From Branchiostoma floridae (lineage: Eukaryota; Chordata; Leptocardii; Amphioxiformes; Branchiostomatidae): 64,000 nucleotides of DNA. A program made the translations under genes and the position numbers. The stretch lies in the NCBI RefSeq assembly GCF_000003815.2, contig NC_049994.1:10583751-10647750 (forward strand), in the 5' to 3' direction. Of this stretch, positions 52,132 through 62,355 are shown piece after piece. The number at the start of each line of letters is the position of its first letter. The stretch's first letter is position 1. The notes below the pieces were generated by a model. It was not told the DNA's origin, searched no databases, and was given only the letters and a program-made list of their open reading frames with translations.

Positions 52132-52168
52132 CCTTGATAAACATACCAAATAGGCTCTGGTTGTTTTG

Positions 52169-52192
52169 ATTGGTCGCTGTTTGTCACGTGGG
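52169..52192 (+). promoter_or_regulatory. Hox1 promoter composite: inverted CCAAT box + E-box
   Basis: ATTGGTC (52169-52175), seven bases, then GTCACGTGGG (52183-52192). Same order and spacing as at Hox2 and Hox3, with the E-box in its CACGTG form. It lies 107 bases 5' of the Hox1 start codon. No TATA box is seen in the remaining leader. Confidence 0.55.
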
Positions 52193-52298
52193 TAACAAAG
52201 TAACCATATCAGTGTCAGGCTATGTGAAGAGCAAGTGAGCAATTTAGCACCATTTATCGACAAATTCGACAGGCGAAATCGAAACGTTTGCTTGACAG

Positions 52299-53595
52299 AT
52301 GGAGCAAATGGACACGGCAAGAATGAACTCGTACGTGGACTACTCTCTGTGTAACGGCGACCAAAACACTTGCTCCCCGAGGAGCTATGGCCAAGACTAC
52401 GGTGTCCCCGCTTACCAGTCGTGCGCGATGAACAATGTTGACCGACACGTTACGATGGGGCCGAACGGGCAGCTGCCTCCGTCGGCCGGGCCAGGCCCAG
52501 GCCCCGTCCCGGGCCCGTCGCCTTACGACCCGCCGGTTATCATGCCTAACGGCGACCCGCAGAATTTTACAACGTACTCGTATAACCACTATTCTCATCC
52601 TGGCGGCCACCACATGAGCAATGGTTACGGGACGAACAACCATGCTGCTATGTACTCGGGGAGTTTCGGGGCAGAGCTTGCCGGTTCTTACTCGTCGTAC
52701 AACTCAGGAATGAACGGGACAGTGGCCCCGCCACCCTTGGACTCACAGTACGGATACATGCACCACCACACGGGGCAGGACCCCATGATTTCCACGACCT
52801 GTAACCCCCCTGCACCATCACCCCCTGTTGCCACATACGACTGGATGAAACTTAAGCGTAACCCTCCAAGAACAGGTACGTTAAACTGTCCTTACTACTG
52901 CCCTACAAACCTACGTTATCACCTCCCGAGTCAGCGGGGCCGCGCGCACATGTTTACGGAACTGGCGCCTAGGACTCCCCGTCTGTTCTCGCTCGTAGTA
53001 CCGGTATATAACCATCGGCGTAAACAAGACTTCGTCAATCGCACTAACAACTACTCCCTAACGTTTGTATTCAGACGTTGGCCTTTGTTTGGCTAAGTAT
53101 GACAGCTTACAAGTTGTGTTTGTACTACAAACCGTCCATGCCTTGGTGGAGCAAGCTGTGCCTAATACGGGGCTCCTGCCTTATGCATGAAATTACGATT
53201 ACATAAAATTTGATAGGACACACAAAATTTCCCGTAAGATTTAGCACATAGAGCAGTCGTCTTTGTTGTTGTAACTGGAAGTTTTGTTGCTGTGTGTTAC
53301 TCTAGGAAAGCCAGGAGAGTACGGCTTCACGACGTCCGGGCCCAACAACGGACGGACCAACTTCACGACGAAACAACTGACGGAGTTGGAGAAGGAGTTC
53401 CACTACAACAAGTACCTCACGCGGGCGCGAAGAGTCGAGATCGCCGCAGCCCTCAACCTCAACGAAACTCAGGTCAAGATCTGGTTCCAGAACCGTAGGA
53501 TGAAACAGAAGAAACGGGAGAAAGAGAACGGCTTCTCCACCCCGGGTAGTGGAGGGTCTCCGGCTGGCGAAGACAGCCCGTCGAAGTCGACGTAA
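52299..53595 (+). CDS. Hox1: Homeobox protein Hox1
   Basis: Most anterior Hox transcription factor. Exon 1 is 52299-52875 (donor ACAG|GTACG) and exon 2 is 53306-53595 (acceptor TTACTCTAG), with a phase-1 intron of 430 bases; the product is 288 residues. [14 protein letters not shown] aligns with the vertebrate Hox1 start, which argues for the second ATG at 52308. The first ATG (52299) is kept because both have C at -3 and G at +4. The middle is rich in Tyr, Ser, Pro, Gly and His. The Hox1 hexapeptide [11 protein letters not shown] is at residues 180-190 and runs into RTGKPGEYG, as in vertebrate Hox1. The homeodomain is residues 205-264 ([24 protein letters not shown] with Q50 and N51, ending MKQKKRE). 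Only 24 Ser/Gly-rich residues follow, shorter than in vertebrates. It lies 3' of Hox2 in the same orientation. Confidence 0.97.
52876..53305 (+). other. Hox1: Hox1 intron (phase 1), open in frame for 73 codons
   Basis: GT...AG intron. The exon 1 frame stays open through the donor until a stop at 53094-53096, so an unspliced transcript would encode a 265-residue protein with the hexapeptide but no homeodomain. Confidence 0.85.
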
Positions 53596-54070
53596 GACTG
53601 AAAACTCACTATACCATCATTCTTCTCCATTCCCTCCAAAATCCCCCCACCCCAACGTTTTAGAACTCACACGTCATTTGTGGAATATTCTCTTTAAGTT
53701 ATACAGGTGAAAATATCGTCAGGTCGGTTCTTGTCTATATTTATATTGTTATTTATTACTTTGTATGAGTGAGAAACGTTTGTATGATGAGAGTTGATGA
53801 GGGATGTAGACATCTGTACATATCTCGAGAAGTATAATTTAACAATCAAAGAATCGGAGAACAGGGTAAAAATTCTCAAAGCGAACTTCATACTTCTCTT
53901 TCGTGAAGGTTCGACTGTACAGTGGCTTGTGATATAAAATAATGTTTTTTGACGGCAGGACTCCAGCACAGTATTGTTATGTATGTTTCTTAGGATCAAA
54001 AAATCACTAAGATAGTAGTGAAATCTTGATGAGAGAGAGAAAAAACAAAATAAATCGCAATCGCATATTA
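53596..54070 (+). other. Hox1: Probable Hox1 3' untranslated region with poly(A) signal
   Basis: AT-rich sequence after the stop with AATAAA at 54049-54054. A 165-codon open frame on the opposite strand (53694-54191) overlaps it but looks like chance. Confidence 0.55.
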
Positions 54071-55200
54071 AATACAAACCTGTTTGTTTTCTTTTACCAT
54101 ATTTATTCAGTGATACTGCATAGATAACACTCCTTTCACATGATATACCACTGCAGCTGTATTCTACAATAACTTCCTCGAAAAGTGCCATACTTTTGGC
54201 TAAGTAAGAACGTAAAATGAGTTTTTAATCTGAGAGCTGCCTGTGGTAGATCTGTCTGTGCTAACGAGGTTGTCGGCTGTAGTACTCGGGTTATTGTAGC
54301 TCGGGTGACCTATCTTGTCAGGTATCAACGTACAACATTATTAATTGCTGTGACTTTGGGAAGGTCAGGTCATGGGGTGATGGTAACAAGCTTCTGATTT
54401 GTACTTTTGTTAATTCGTACATGCCGTCAGCTATGATGTAAGGGGAGGGAAATTTGTCTGATTTTTTTTTTAAATACGTACCGTAAAAGGGGGCATCCTC
54501 TTCAGAACATGTGGGGTCTCCCGCGCACCTTCTCTGTAGGAGAGTGTATGAGAGAGCGGATCGTTAGCAGGGGGAGGGCTATGTGACTGACACACGCATC
54601 CAAACGCATCGGTTTAATCTTATACCGCCGTGTAAGTCTACATCATTTGCTGATACCCAGCACTGGGCACTGGGACACCTCGAGATGTGATACTACATTA
54701 TCCGACATCCCGTATAGAGGTGTTATAATTTCATCAGCCTCTACTCAGGGACTATTACTTCTCTCTAAATAACTAAATCAATTCAGATAAAACTCTTGAG
54801 TGATCACAGAATGGCTTCATCGCACACACAGGGCTTCTTTGGTTTAACTTCTTTATTTAGTTACCAAGCAAGCTTTTTAGGCCAATTCACTTTCAAAGTA
54901 GAGACAATTTCTTTTTAAAAGCTGGTTTCGTGATAAATTCATTCGAAACTGTTGTCAGAGCTTGAATCACTCAAGATATAGGTGGTTGGCAAACGTGAGA
55001 GCTATAATCTAGCCTTGAAAAAGATTTATTAGACTGGTTTAAATCATGTTTGTAATGGATGAAAAAATAGTATTTTATGTTTTAATCTAATCTCGGTAAG
55101 GAGAGGTTGCACCCCGGATAACATAATGCATCATTCAAAACATCAAATATTAGCTTCAATAAATATCTGGGTTAAATTGTGCGTAATCATAAACTAAACC
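54071..55200. other. Intergenic DNA 3' of Hox1
   Basis: AT-rich DNA without recognisable gene or strong motif. A GGTCAGGTCA word occurs near 54364. Confidence 0.6.
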
Positions 55201-55210
55201 CGCAATGTAA

Positions 55211-57000
55211 AGCCCAGTGGGCTGACATAAAAACACAAGATGCGGGACATACGGGTTAGTAAGTGTGATCATACATTCTGGGTGAAAAAAAAAAACACCC
55301 CTCACTGAGTAATGGCCGATTTGGTAAGGCACTCCTGGGCTTGAGCAATATGGCCCAAATTACTCACTACAAGAAATATCACATCATGCATGCAGAAAGT
55401 CAGTGTGCAAATCAACACAACGTGCCGGTTGTACCGACTAGTAATCTATATTTCAACAAGACAGAGAATTGTAGAGGCTTAGCCCGGCCACATGGAGTCC
55501 CCAAACGTGCCCTGAGGCCGTGCATTTTGCACAGTACTGCTGTTAGCTTGAACAACAGAAACACGTTCCGAGCGAGTGACACTCGTGGGGTCATCTATCG
55601 GTCAGGCCGGAATATTCAATAGTGGCCGTTACGGTGGCCAATCTAAATAATAGCGGCCGGACCACTATTGACACAGCCCTAGCTCCGCACAAAACAATGT
55701 CGCAAACATGGAACTATGCGACTCTATGGGCAGATGTCACTATGATAAATCTTAACTTTAACTCACACATGAAAAACTACGCTTCATAACATACACAAAC
55801 ATTGTAAACAACACGTATCTCAATAGTAGGGCGTGTTCGTAGTGCCTTCTAATTAGATGAAAAACTAGAGTGACTGGTATATACGTAAGCACCACATGAA
55901 TGCCCTTTCTGACAAACAATACAAATGAAGGCACATAATAGATACTACGCAAGGCCTGCATGCTCTTAAAACTCTGTGGCTAGGAGTTTTCTTTATCAAA
56001 GAGCAAATAAGCAGCCTGTTCAAGCCTTCAATTATTGCCACAATGTTTTCTTAAATGTTAGAAACCAGGGGCAACAGTACATAAGGAGTGCGCGAAGCAC
56101 TACAACTCAAGCACATGTTTACCCTAAGGTTTATCTACAATAACGTATTCAAGTGGCTATGGTGTAACACAAGTGTTAGTACTAGTATTAGTAGCACATA
56201 TCATATCTGGGACAGCGTATTGGGCGATTTAACGTCCCTTTAAAAATGTGTTAGGCCCAATAGCTTTGCATCAATACATCGTTTACAAACACATAAACTA
56301 CAACAAAGGCATGTAAGTATGCATAGGCAATGGCACGTTTAACACACAAGTCATAAATCACGACATAATACTATCAGCCGCCCGACTTACGTTAAGTGAC
56401 GGGGGCAACGTGCCTATGATAAAATATGTCGTTTTAACGACTAAATTGGAAAATCATATCACGGTAGTGATAAATCCTGCTATAAGCAGGAAGACTGGCT
56501 AGACCAGCGTGCTGGCGTTTCGCCAGATATACACACACAACAAGCAACGTGTATTAAAGAAGTATATAAATGTTAGTAGTAAAAACCACTCGTGTAGTGG
56601 AGTCTGTTTGGTGTTACAGGGCGGCGGGTTCAATACCCGTGCCAGCCGCTAGGCCAGGTCAAGAGGCGATCACCTCAACACACGCCCCGCCCTAGGCGTG
56701 CCACCATGTACATGTTTACAACTGCACAACACAACAACATCATAATAAACATCTCAGGTGTTAGTCTGCAGTGTTCGGGAGGAAATCTTTGTATCCTACA
56801 TCCAACCCGGGCCCTGCGTATAGCCCTATTACTATATTATAGATAAGAACATGCACAGGTACATAGTACATGAGTAGCAGATGGGTAGCGTGCCCCGTGA
56901 GACTGCCACCTTTATCTGTATGTAACACAAGTAGCTGTCTCGAGCCGGGCACTCTCCGACAGTCACACGTAACGTGCACCTGCGGCGAGACGCCTGACGA
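55211..57000. repeat. Hairpin-dense block of unknown identity
   Basis: This 1.8 kb block carries many short perfect inverted repeats with tiny loops: 55211-55223 (AGCCC/GGGCT), 55280-55300 (GGGTG, A11 loop, CACCC), 55520-55532, 55573-55585 (CGAGTG-A-CACTCG), 55617-55670 (CAATAGTGG/CCACTATTG), 56087-56101, 56165-56178 (TAACAC-AA-GTGTTA), 56428-56441 (GTCGTT-TT-AACGAC), 56457-56472 (TATCAC-GGTA-GTGATA), 56475-56491, 56495-56507, 56512-56526 (CTGGCG-TTT-CGCCAG), 56586-56600, 56625-56639 and 56681-56700. The + strand is A/C-rich in parts. No protein is encoded. It could be a structured RNA gene, a non-autonomous mobile element or a tRNA-derived repeat; I cannot name a family. Confidence 0.4.
56586..56650 (+). 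ncRNA. tRNA-like Pol III promoter remnant (possible tRNA-derived SINE head)
   Basis: GGTTCAATACC (56627-56637) is an exact match to the Pol III B box GGTTCRANNCC. With its flanks it forms a T-arm-like hairpin with a 7-base loop (56625-56639). A poor A-box-like sequence lies about 30 bases upstream (56595-56606). No full cloverleaf can be folded, so it is not a normal tRNA gene. A tRNA-derived SINE, a degenerate tRNA or coincidence are all possible. Confidence 0.3.
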
Positions 57001-57584
57001 CTTGGCTACCGTTCAAGTTCTCTCCTAACATGGTACGGGGCGACCTCTCCCTACCGGGATTGCGACATATTGTTGTAGTGATTGTCTAAGTATAACTGAT
57101 GCTCTCACGTTTGACCCTTGACACCTAAGGTTTCAGTTCTCGACCTCTAGTCATCAATTTCTCTTTGACAGGGTTGAGTGGGGGGAAAGCCTTCCACCCG
57201 TGTTTATTTTGGGCTTGGGGTTTCCCTCTCGCACTCAGAGTTCACTGTAGGCCAAAAGCAGGACAGGCCCATCGCAGGCAGGGTCCATTGCTAGGCAGGG
57301 GGAAGTCAGGCCACGAACGCTACCCGTATGTAGAACCTACGGGGTAGCATTGCCATTGTAAACACATTATACAAGTACAGCGCGGCTTTCGCACGCTATT
57401 TCCCCATTTGTTTAACACTAGAACATCTTTACAACTTGTAGAAAATTACCCTTTTGTGGTATCAGGGTAATTTTGGTAGTTTAGAAACAAATTTGGTGGG
57501 AATTTAATTTCAAGACTACGTGTGTATTCCCCTGAGTGAGGAAGCCATTCTGAGTCCCCCAGCGCTCAGGTATCCATGGCGGAT

Positions 57585-57592
57585 TGATCCAT
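57585..57592 (+). promoter_or_regulatory. PBX-HOX type site TGATCCAT
   Basis: TGATCCAT fits TGATNNAT about 4 kb 3' of Hox1. Motif match only. Confidence 0.2.
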
Positions 57593-58942
57593 ACAGACAA
57601 TGGAATTACACAGGCTTTGATCAAAGTCGGCGCGTGCAATGGTCGCGCGGCGTTTTATGTCGCCGCGCTCATCCATACGACTAGTTCAAATTAAAATCGC
57701 GACAAAAACATGGATGTCGGAAGACAACACCCGGTAAAACTGCCCTTCTGTCTGCTATTTGTCAGGCAAATTTGCAGGCGGCGAGGGGACATAGCTATCT
57801 GTGTTCGCATCGCGGTCACACAGGGGCCAATTGGTGGCGATCTCCATTCACTAGAAGGTTTCGAATAAATAGGTGCAACTTTACAAAAAGACAATGACTT
57901 CATTACAAATCCTGTGTAGAAAATGCTTGTTGCGGTTTCAAAATTTGAAAAAAAAGTCATAACTTTTTCATTGGAAGTTTTCATTGAATAAAAAACTACA
58001 AAAAAAAAACTATATTATGATCAACTTTCCCCTACTCCGTTTTTTGCGCTCTTTCCGAATACAGACACCTATATATAAAGACATACAACAGTTTGGATGC
58101 GTTCGTATCAAATTAAAGCGGAGTGGGGTAAAGAGAAGACGGCCTAAAATCAAATTTAACAAGTACTGTTTTCCCATGCTTATATCTGCACATATTCATG
58201 TTTGCCATGCAAAAGCTAATATTTCCCCAGCCGACTTCTAAGTGGTTGGCGAACGGGGCAAGCAAATGGCCAAGTGACAGTTGGTTCCGCGTGTCTTGGA
58301 ATCAAAAGGCCCCTTTTTGAAAAGTCGGCCACTTAGACGGCTCTCTGTACGCTTTCCAGTCGTCTAGTTGCTAGACTGAAGTGACATCTCTAACGCGACG
58401 GTGGTAACACTTAACGGTACTGACCTTAACTTAAGGGCCCTTGGTGGTAATCCGTACGGCATGAGGTACGTTCTAGCGCCGAGAAGGCTAGGGAACAGTC
58501 GCCGGTCGCACAAGCCTCAACCCTGTACCTTCCCCTGAAACGGACAAACTTGAAAATGTAAAAATCTAACCGTGCGGTGATAACTATACGGCTGGGAAAC
58601 AAGGGTCATAATTCAACTTTTACAACAAAATTACAGGTTCTTTTTCTAACATATGCAAAATACAGCAACTCATAGACAAAGACACGGAGTAGTTTTTTTC
58701 ATGAATTTTGCCCGCATTAGAAAGATAGCGGTGCGCTTTCAAGTTTCGGGACATGACCAAAGAGAATTAGAACTAATAGGAGTTGTGAGTAAGACAATAG
58801 GCGAAGAATGGTTCACAAACAATGTAGTACAACACATGGGGGAAGATCGCGATTCAGACGCAAATCACCACAGGCGTGTTAGATATGAATATGGACAACT
58901 TACCATGTCCCCGTAGACTTCCGCACATCTCCGGTCAATCCA

Positions 58943-58956
58943 AGTTCAAAAGGTGA
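58943..58956 (+). promoter_or_regulatory. DR2 retinoic-acid-type repeat 3' of Hox1
   Basis: AGTTCA-AA-AGGTGA is a direct repeat with two-base spacing. The first half-site is canonical, the second the accepted RGKTGA variant. Vertebrate Hox1 genes have retinoic acid response elements 3' of the gene, including a DR2 at Hoxb1, so the position about 5.3 kb 3' of the stop fits. Function is inferred. Confidence 0.4.
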
Positions 58957-60384
58957 CCACGTCCGGGGGGAACAGAACTTTCAGACAATCCTGTGCGCGT
59001 TCAAACTTTCAACTAACGGTAGTCCTCCCTCTACCGTTTGAAGAGTTGTAGCGCGCACCGCATAAGGAGCGACCGATCGCTCTTTCCAGTTGCACTTGGT
59101 GTCTATCTAACACCCTCCTGAGAAGTTCCCTGTCGCTAAGAAAACTATCCATCCTGCGTCTCCGAATTTCAGCCCTTCTTGCAAAGCGGGTCGCGAAAGA
59201 AGCCCCTTTTACCCTCATCAGTCAGTAATTTAGACCAGAAGCGCTATTCCTTGACATATGAGCCCACACGTACTGAACATGAGTGCCGACTGACACCGGA
59301 AAACTTTCCAGACTCTAACACATCATTACGTATGCAACCTCACAAGTTGAAGCCATAAAACTCAATTACCCACAATTGGACCAATAGTAGCTACCCTCTT
59401 CCCGACAGCGGGCGGCTTTATTTATTTTAGGCCAAGTGGACACATTGCCGGTGACTTTTTAAGAACTTTTGCGCTTGTTTTGACAAAGACGAGACGACTT
59501 GAGAGAAAAGCGCGTCTGTTGGAAACATTCCTCGCCGAAACGCGAAGTTCTGTGCGACAGATTTTCACAAGTCCAGACATCTGCGGGCCTGTCGCAAACC
59601 CGCTAATTGAATCCTCCCTAATTTCTCAACAAACACCCCGTCCTGTTCCTTTCAAGGCGGCGCGCCGGTTGTAAAATTTATGTGTCTGGGTTCGGAAGCT
59701 TTTTTGTTCGGTGTGAGGTTCCGCCCTCCGCGCCAACAATCGGCCGGACCACAGGCGCAATCTCTGGGCTTGTTTATCCGTCTTGTTTGCGCGGTCTGAC
59801 TTCTGTAATTGACACAAACATCGCATACATGTGCCAAAGACCTGTAATTAACACTGCCGCCAGAACACATGTCTTACTCCAAAAAAACTAAACTTTCACA
59901 ACTCAATGCGGAGAAGACAAAGAAAAAGCTGCGTTACTTTGATTAATAAAGTTTTACAGTGTGAGCTGTCTTGAAGAAGTTTTCAGTTTCCAGACGTTTA
60001 CATTATAAGAGCAGGTTTGCGGTTTGATTGGGGTTATAAATCTTCCGTGAGTGTATGTGAGGCATGCGGAAACAGGCCATATATCAAGCCGTGTGGTCTG
60101 CTTCACACAGATGTAAAGTTTACATCTGTCTGCCTCCCGGCGTCAGAGCAGATAACTTTTTATCAAAAACACAATTTTCCCATTCCTTACGATACACGCA
60201 TTGGGAACACATCACCAGAAAACGTGTACTTTTACCAGTTTTGACGATTTCGAACGCAGGTTGCGTTCTAGACAACGCGACACGTTAAACGTTTTATTGG
60301 GGCCGCGCGCTAGCGGAAAAGTATTTATGACATAAGTGGCCACTTTTACCCAGACGTGTGATTCTCACACTAAAGTTGTGAAAA

Positions 60385-60397
60385 AGGTCAGAGGTCG
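60385..60397 (+). promoter_or_regulatory. Near-perfect DR1
   Basis: AGGTCA-G-AGGTCG, a DR1 with one mismatch at the last base, 6.8 kb 3' of Hox1. Motif match only. Confidence 0.25.
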
Positions 60398-61960
60398 AAA
60401 TCGCAATGAATAACTTAATAATAAATGAGTAAATAGAGTTGTTTTTCCGACGGGTGACAGAAGTAGTCGAGAATCGAGCGCGTTTTCACTACTTTATAGC
60501 TTTGTCGTAACTTTTCGTTCGCTCAAAAACGAAAAATGGTAGTTTTCAATGTTGCCTACTGAATCCGAACACAATTTAAGCAAAAAATCGTAGTTGAACA
60601 TTTTAATGTCTCCATTAATACCTGTCACCTCCCCTTTTGAAGTTGTTGTCCTGTGGATATCATGTTGCTAACTTTTGTTTTTTGATTTCACGGGTAATTT
60701 TTCTTGGCCCGTCTTTTCGGCGATGTCACCTCAATCTTTCTTCACATGTGACGGTCCAAATTTCTATCCTCTAAACATCGCTGGATAAAAGTTTTTGATA
60801 ATTTGGTTTCTCAGTGAAGGGAGGGTATAGATTTTTAGTACTGAACTTATGGAATGAAAAAAAAGTTTTTAGATGTATACGTATTCAAACGTAGTCCAAC
60901 TTTATTTCATGCTTCTTTTTATAATTGAGGTTAATAATTTGATTCATCTTTCTCGCTCAATATGAAAACTCGGGATCAAAAAGCAACGTTGAAAACTTAT
61001 TTAGTAGGTACAAATCAAGTTCCGATCAAGTTTCCACAAAAAGCTACAAATGAATTTATATCCCATTAAAACTGCAATTTGATAAATCTGCCGTGAAATC
61101 CGTCCATCAAAATCCTCCATCAACATTCGTTTTTATTACGTGATTATCACTGATAATTGATCAGTCTATCAAAAAGTAAAAGGTTGCAAGAAAAACAAAA
61201 GTTTTACGACTTAACGCGTTAAATCGTGTTTATCAGAATCCCTCTCTAGTCAATTAGCAACAGATCTCATAAAAGTGGCAACTTTTTTCGTTGTAAAATT
61301 AACTGCTCCATTGACTTTCGATGCGTTCCGGAAATTTATAGGGGTGAAAAAGTCATGACTGTAAAAGAAAGAAAGAAATGAATGCGAATGGCTTACATGT
61401 CCCTCATTTCTTATTCCATACTTAAGTTTTCAAAAATGTAATACTCCTTGATCTTAGGAGTAAGCCCAATTAGTCCTTAGTCTTCCTGTGGTGATGTTTT
61501 GTTTTTCAATGATTTAATGTGATTTTGCTGAAGGATAATCTTGTTAACGCAGCGGGATAAAGAGTGTCAGAAGATTACAACTTAATCTCATTGTTCTTTA
61601 ATTTTTCCAATGCGCTGGAGGGTTTTGTACGAACTCAGTTTATCATTACACAAGATAGGCACTTCTTTGCTAAGGTTTGATATGTTATCTCTTTAAAACA
61701 TTTTACCGACAGAAATTACAAAGTAGAAATACGCTCAAACAAAGTTTTCAGTAAGTTTTTTATTAAACCGAACAAAACTTTTAAATATTCAGCTACAAGT
61801 CTTTTGTTTCACCCTCCAAAAAGTTCTTCATAGATTTGAGCAAAAAGTTGCAAGATCACATAGAAATTTAACACGGTAAAGTACTTTTATTTGTAACCCC
61901 GCCTTTGTAGGAAGTCAGGATGGACATAATTTACGTTGCGTGAAATCCTAGAAATTAGTA

Positions 61961-62355
61961 TCACGTGACCGTAATCCAAGCCCCGCCCCCAAGTAAACAA
62001 AGAACATTTCCGAGTCTATCAGCTGTGCATTTGTACAAATTTCTCTCTACAAACAAATATTTTCGATACACACTTCACATGATTCCTACTCGAATATACA
62101 GATCATTTTAAATTCGTTCTAGTTTTGCTCCTTATGCAGTTAAAAGATAGAAAAATAGCTGAACTATATCTCTGTCAATGCCAGATTGTTTGGCCGGGCA
62201 GAGGGCTGAGATAAACAGGTGACGTCATGAAATCGGGTAGTCATGCATATTAATGAGCTAGGATGGACAGGGTTACGAGGAGGGTGTGGAAAGGTCATGG
62301 GAGCTGTCACAAGACAATGTTTCCCCACATAGTTTATGTCAGGAGATGTCATTGG
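61961..62355. promoter_or_regulatory. Promoter-like motif cluster 3' of Hox1
   Basis: TCACGTGA E-box (61961-61968), GC box CCCCGCCCCC (61981-61990), CRE TGACGTCA (62220-62227) and inverted CCAAT box ATTGG (62351-62355) lie within 400 bases. The mix resembles a promoter or enhancer, but the E-box/CCAAT spacing is unlike that at the three Hox genes and no gene follows within the window. Confidence 0.3.

Noticed and set aside
53694-54191. 165-codon open frame on the - strand overlapping the Hox1 3' region
   Set aside because: AT-rich composition, no domain, antisense to the probable Hox1 3' UTR; best explained as chance.
56475-56503. Hairpin followed by CTAG, resembling a Helitron 3' end
   Set aside because: The base after CTAG is A where Helitrons insert before T, and no 5' TC terminus or Rep/helicase gene is visible.
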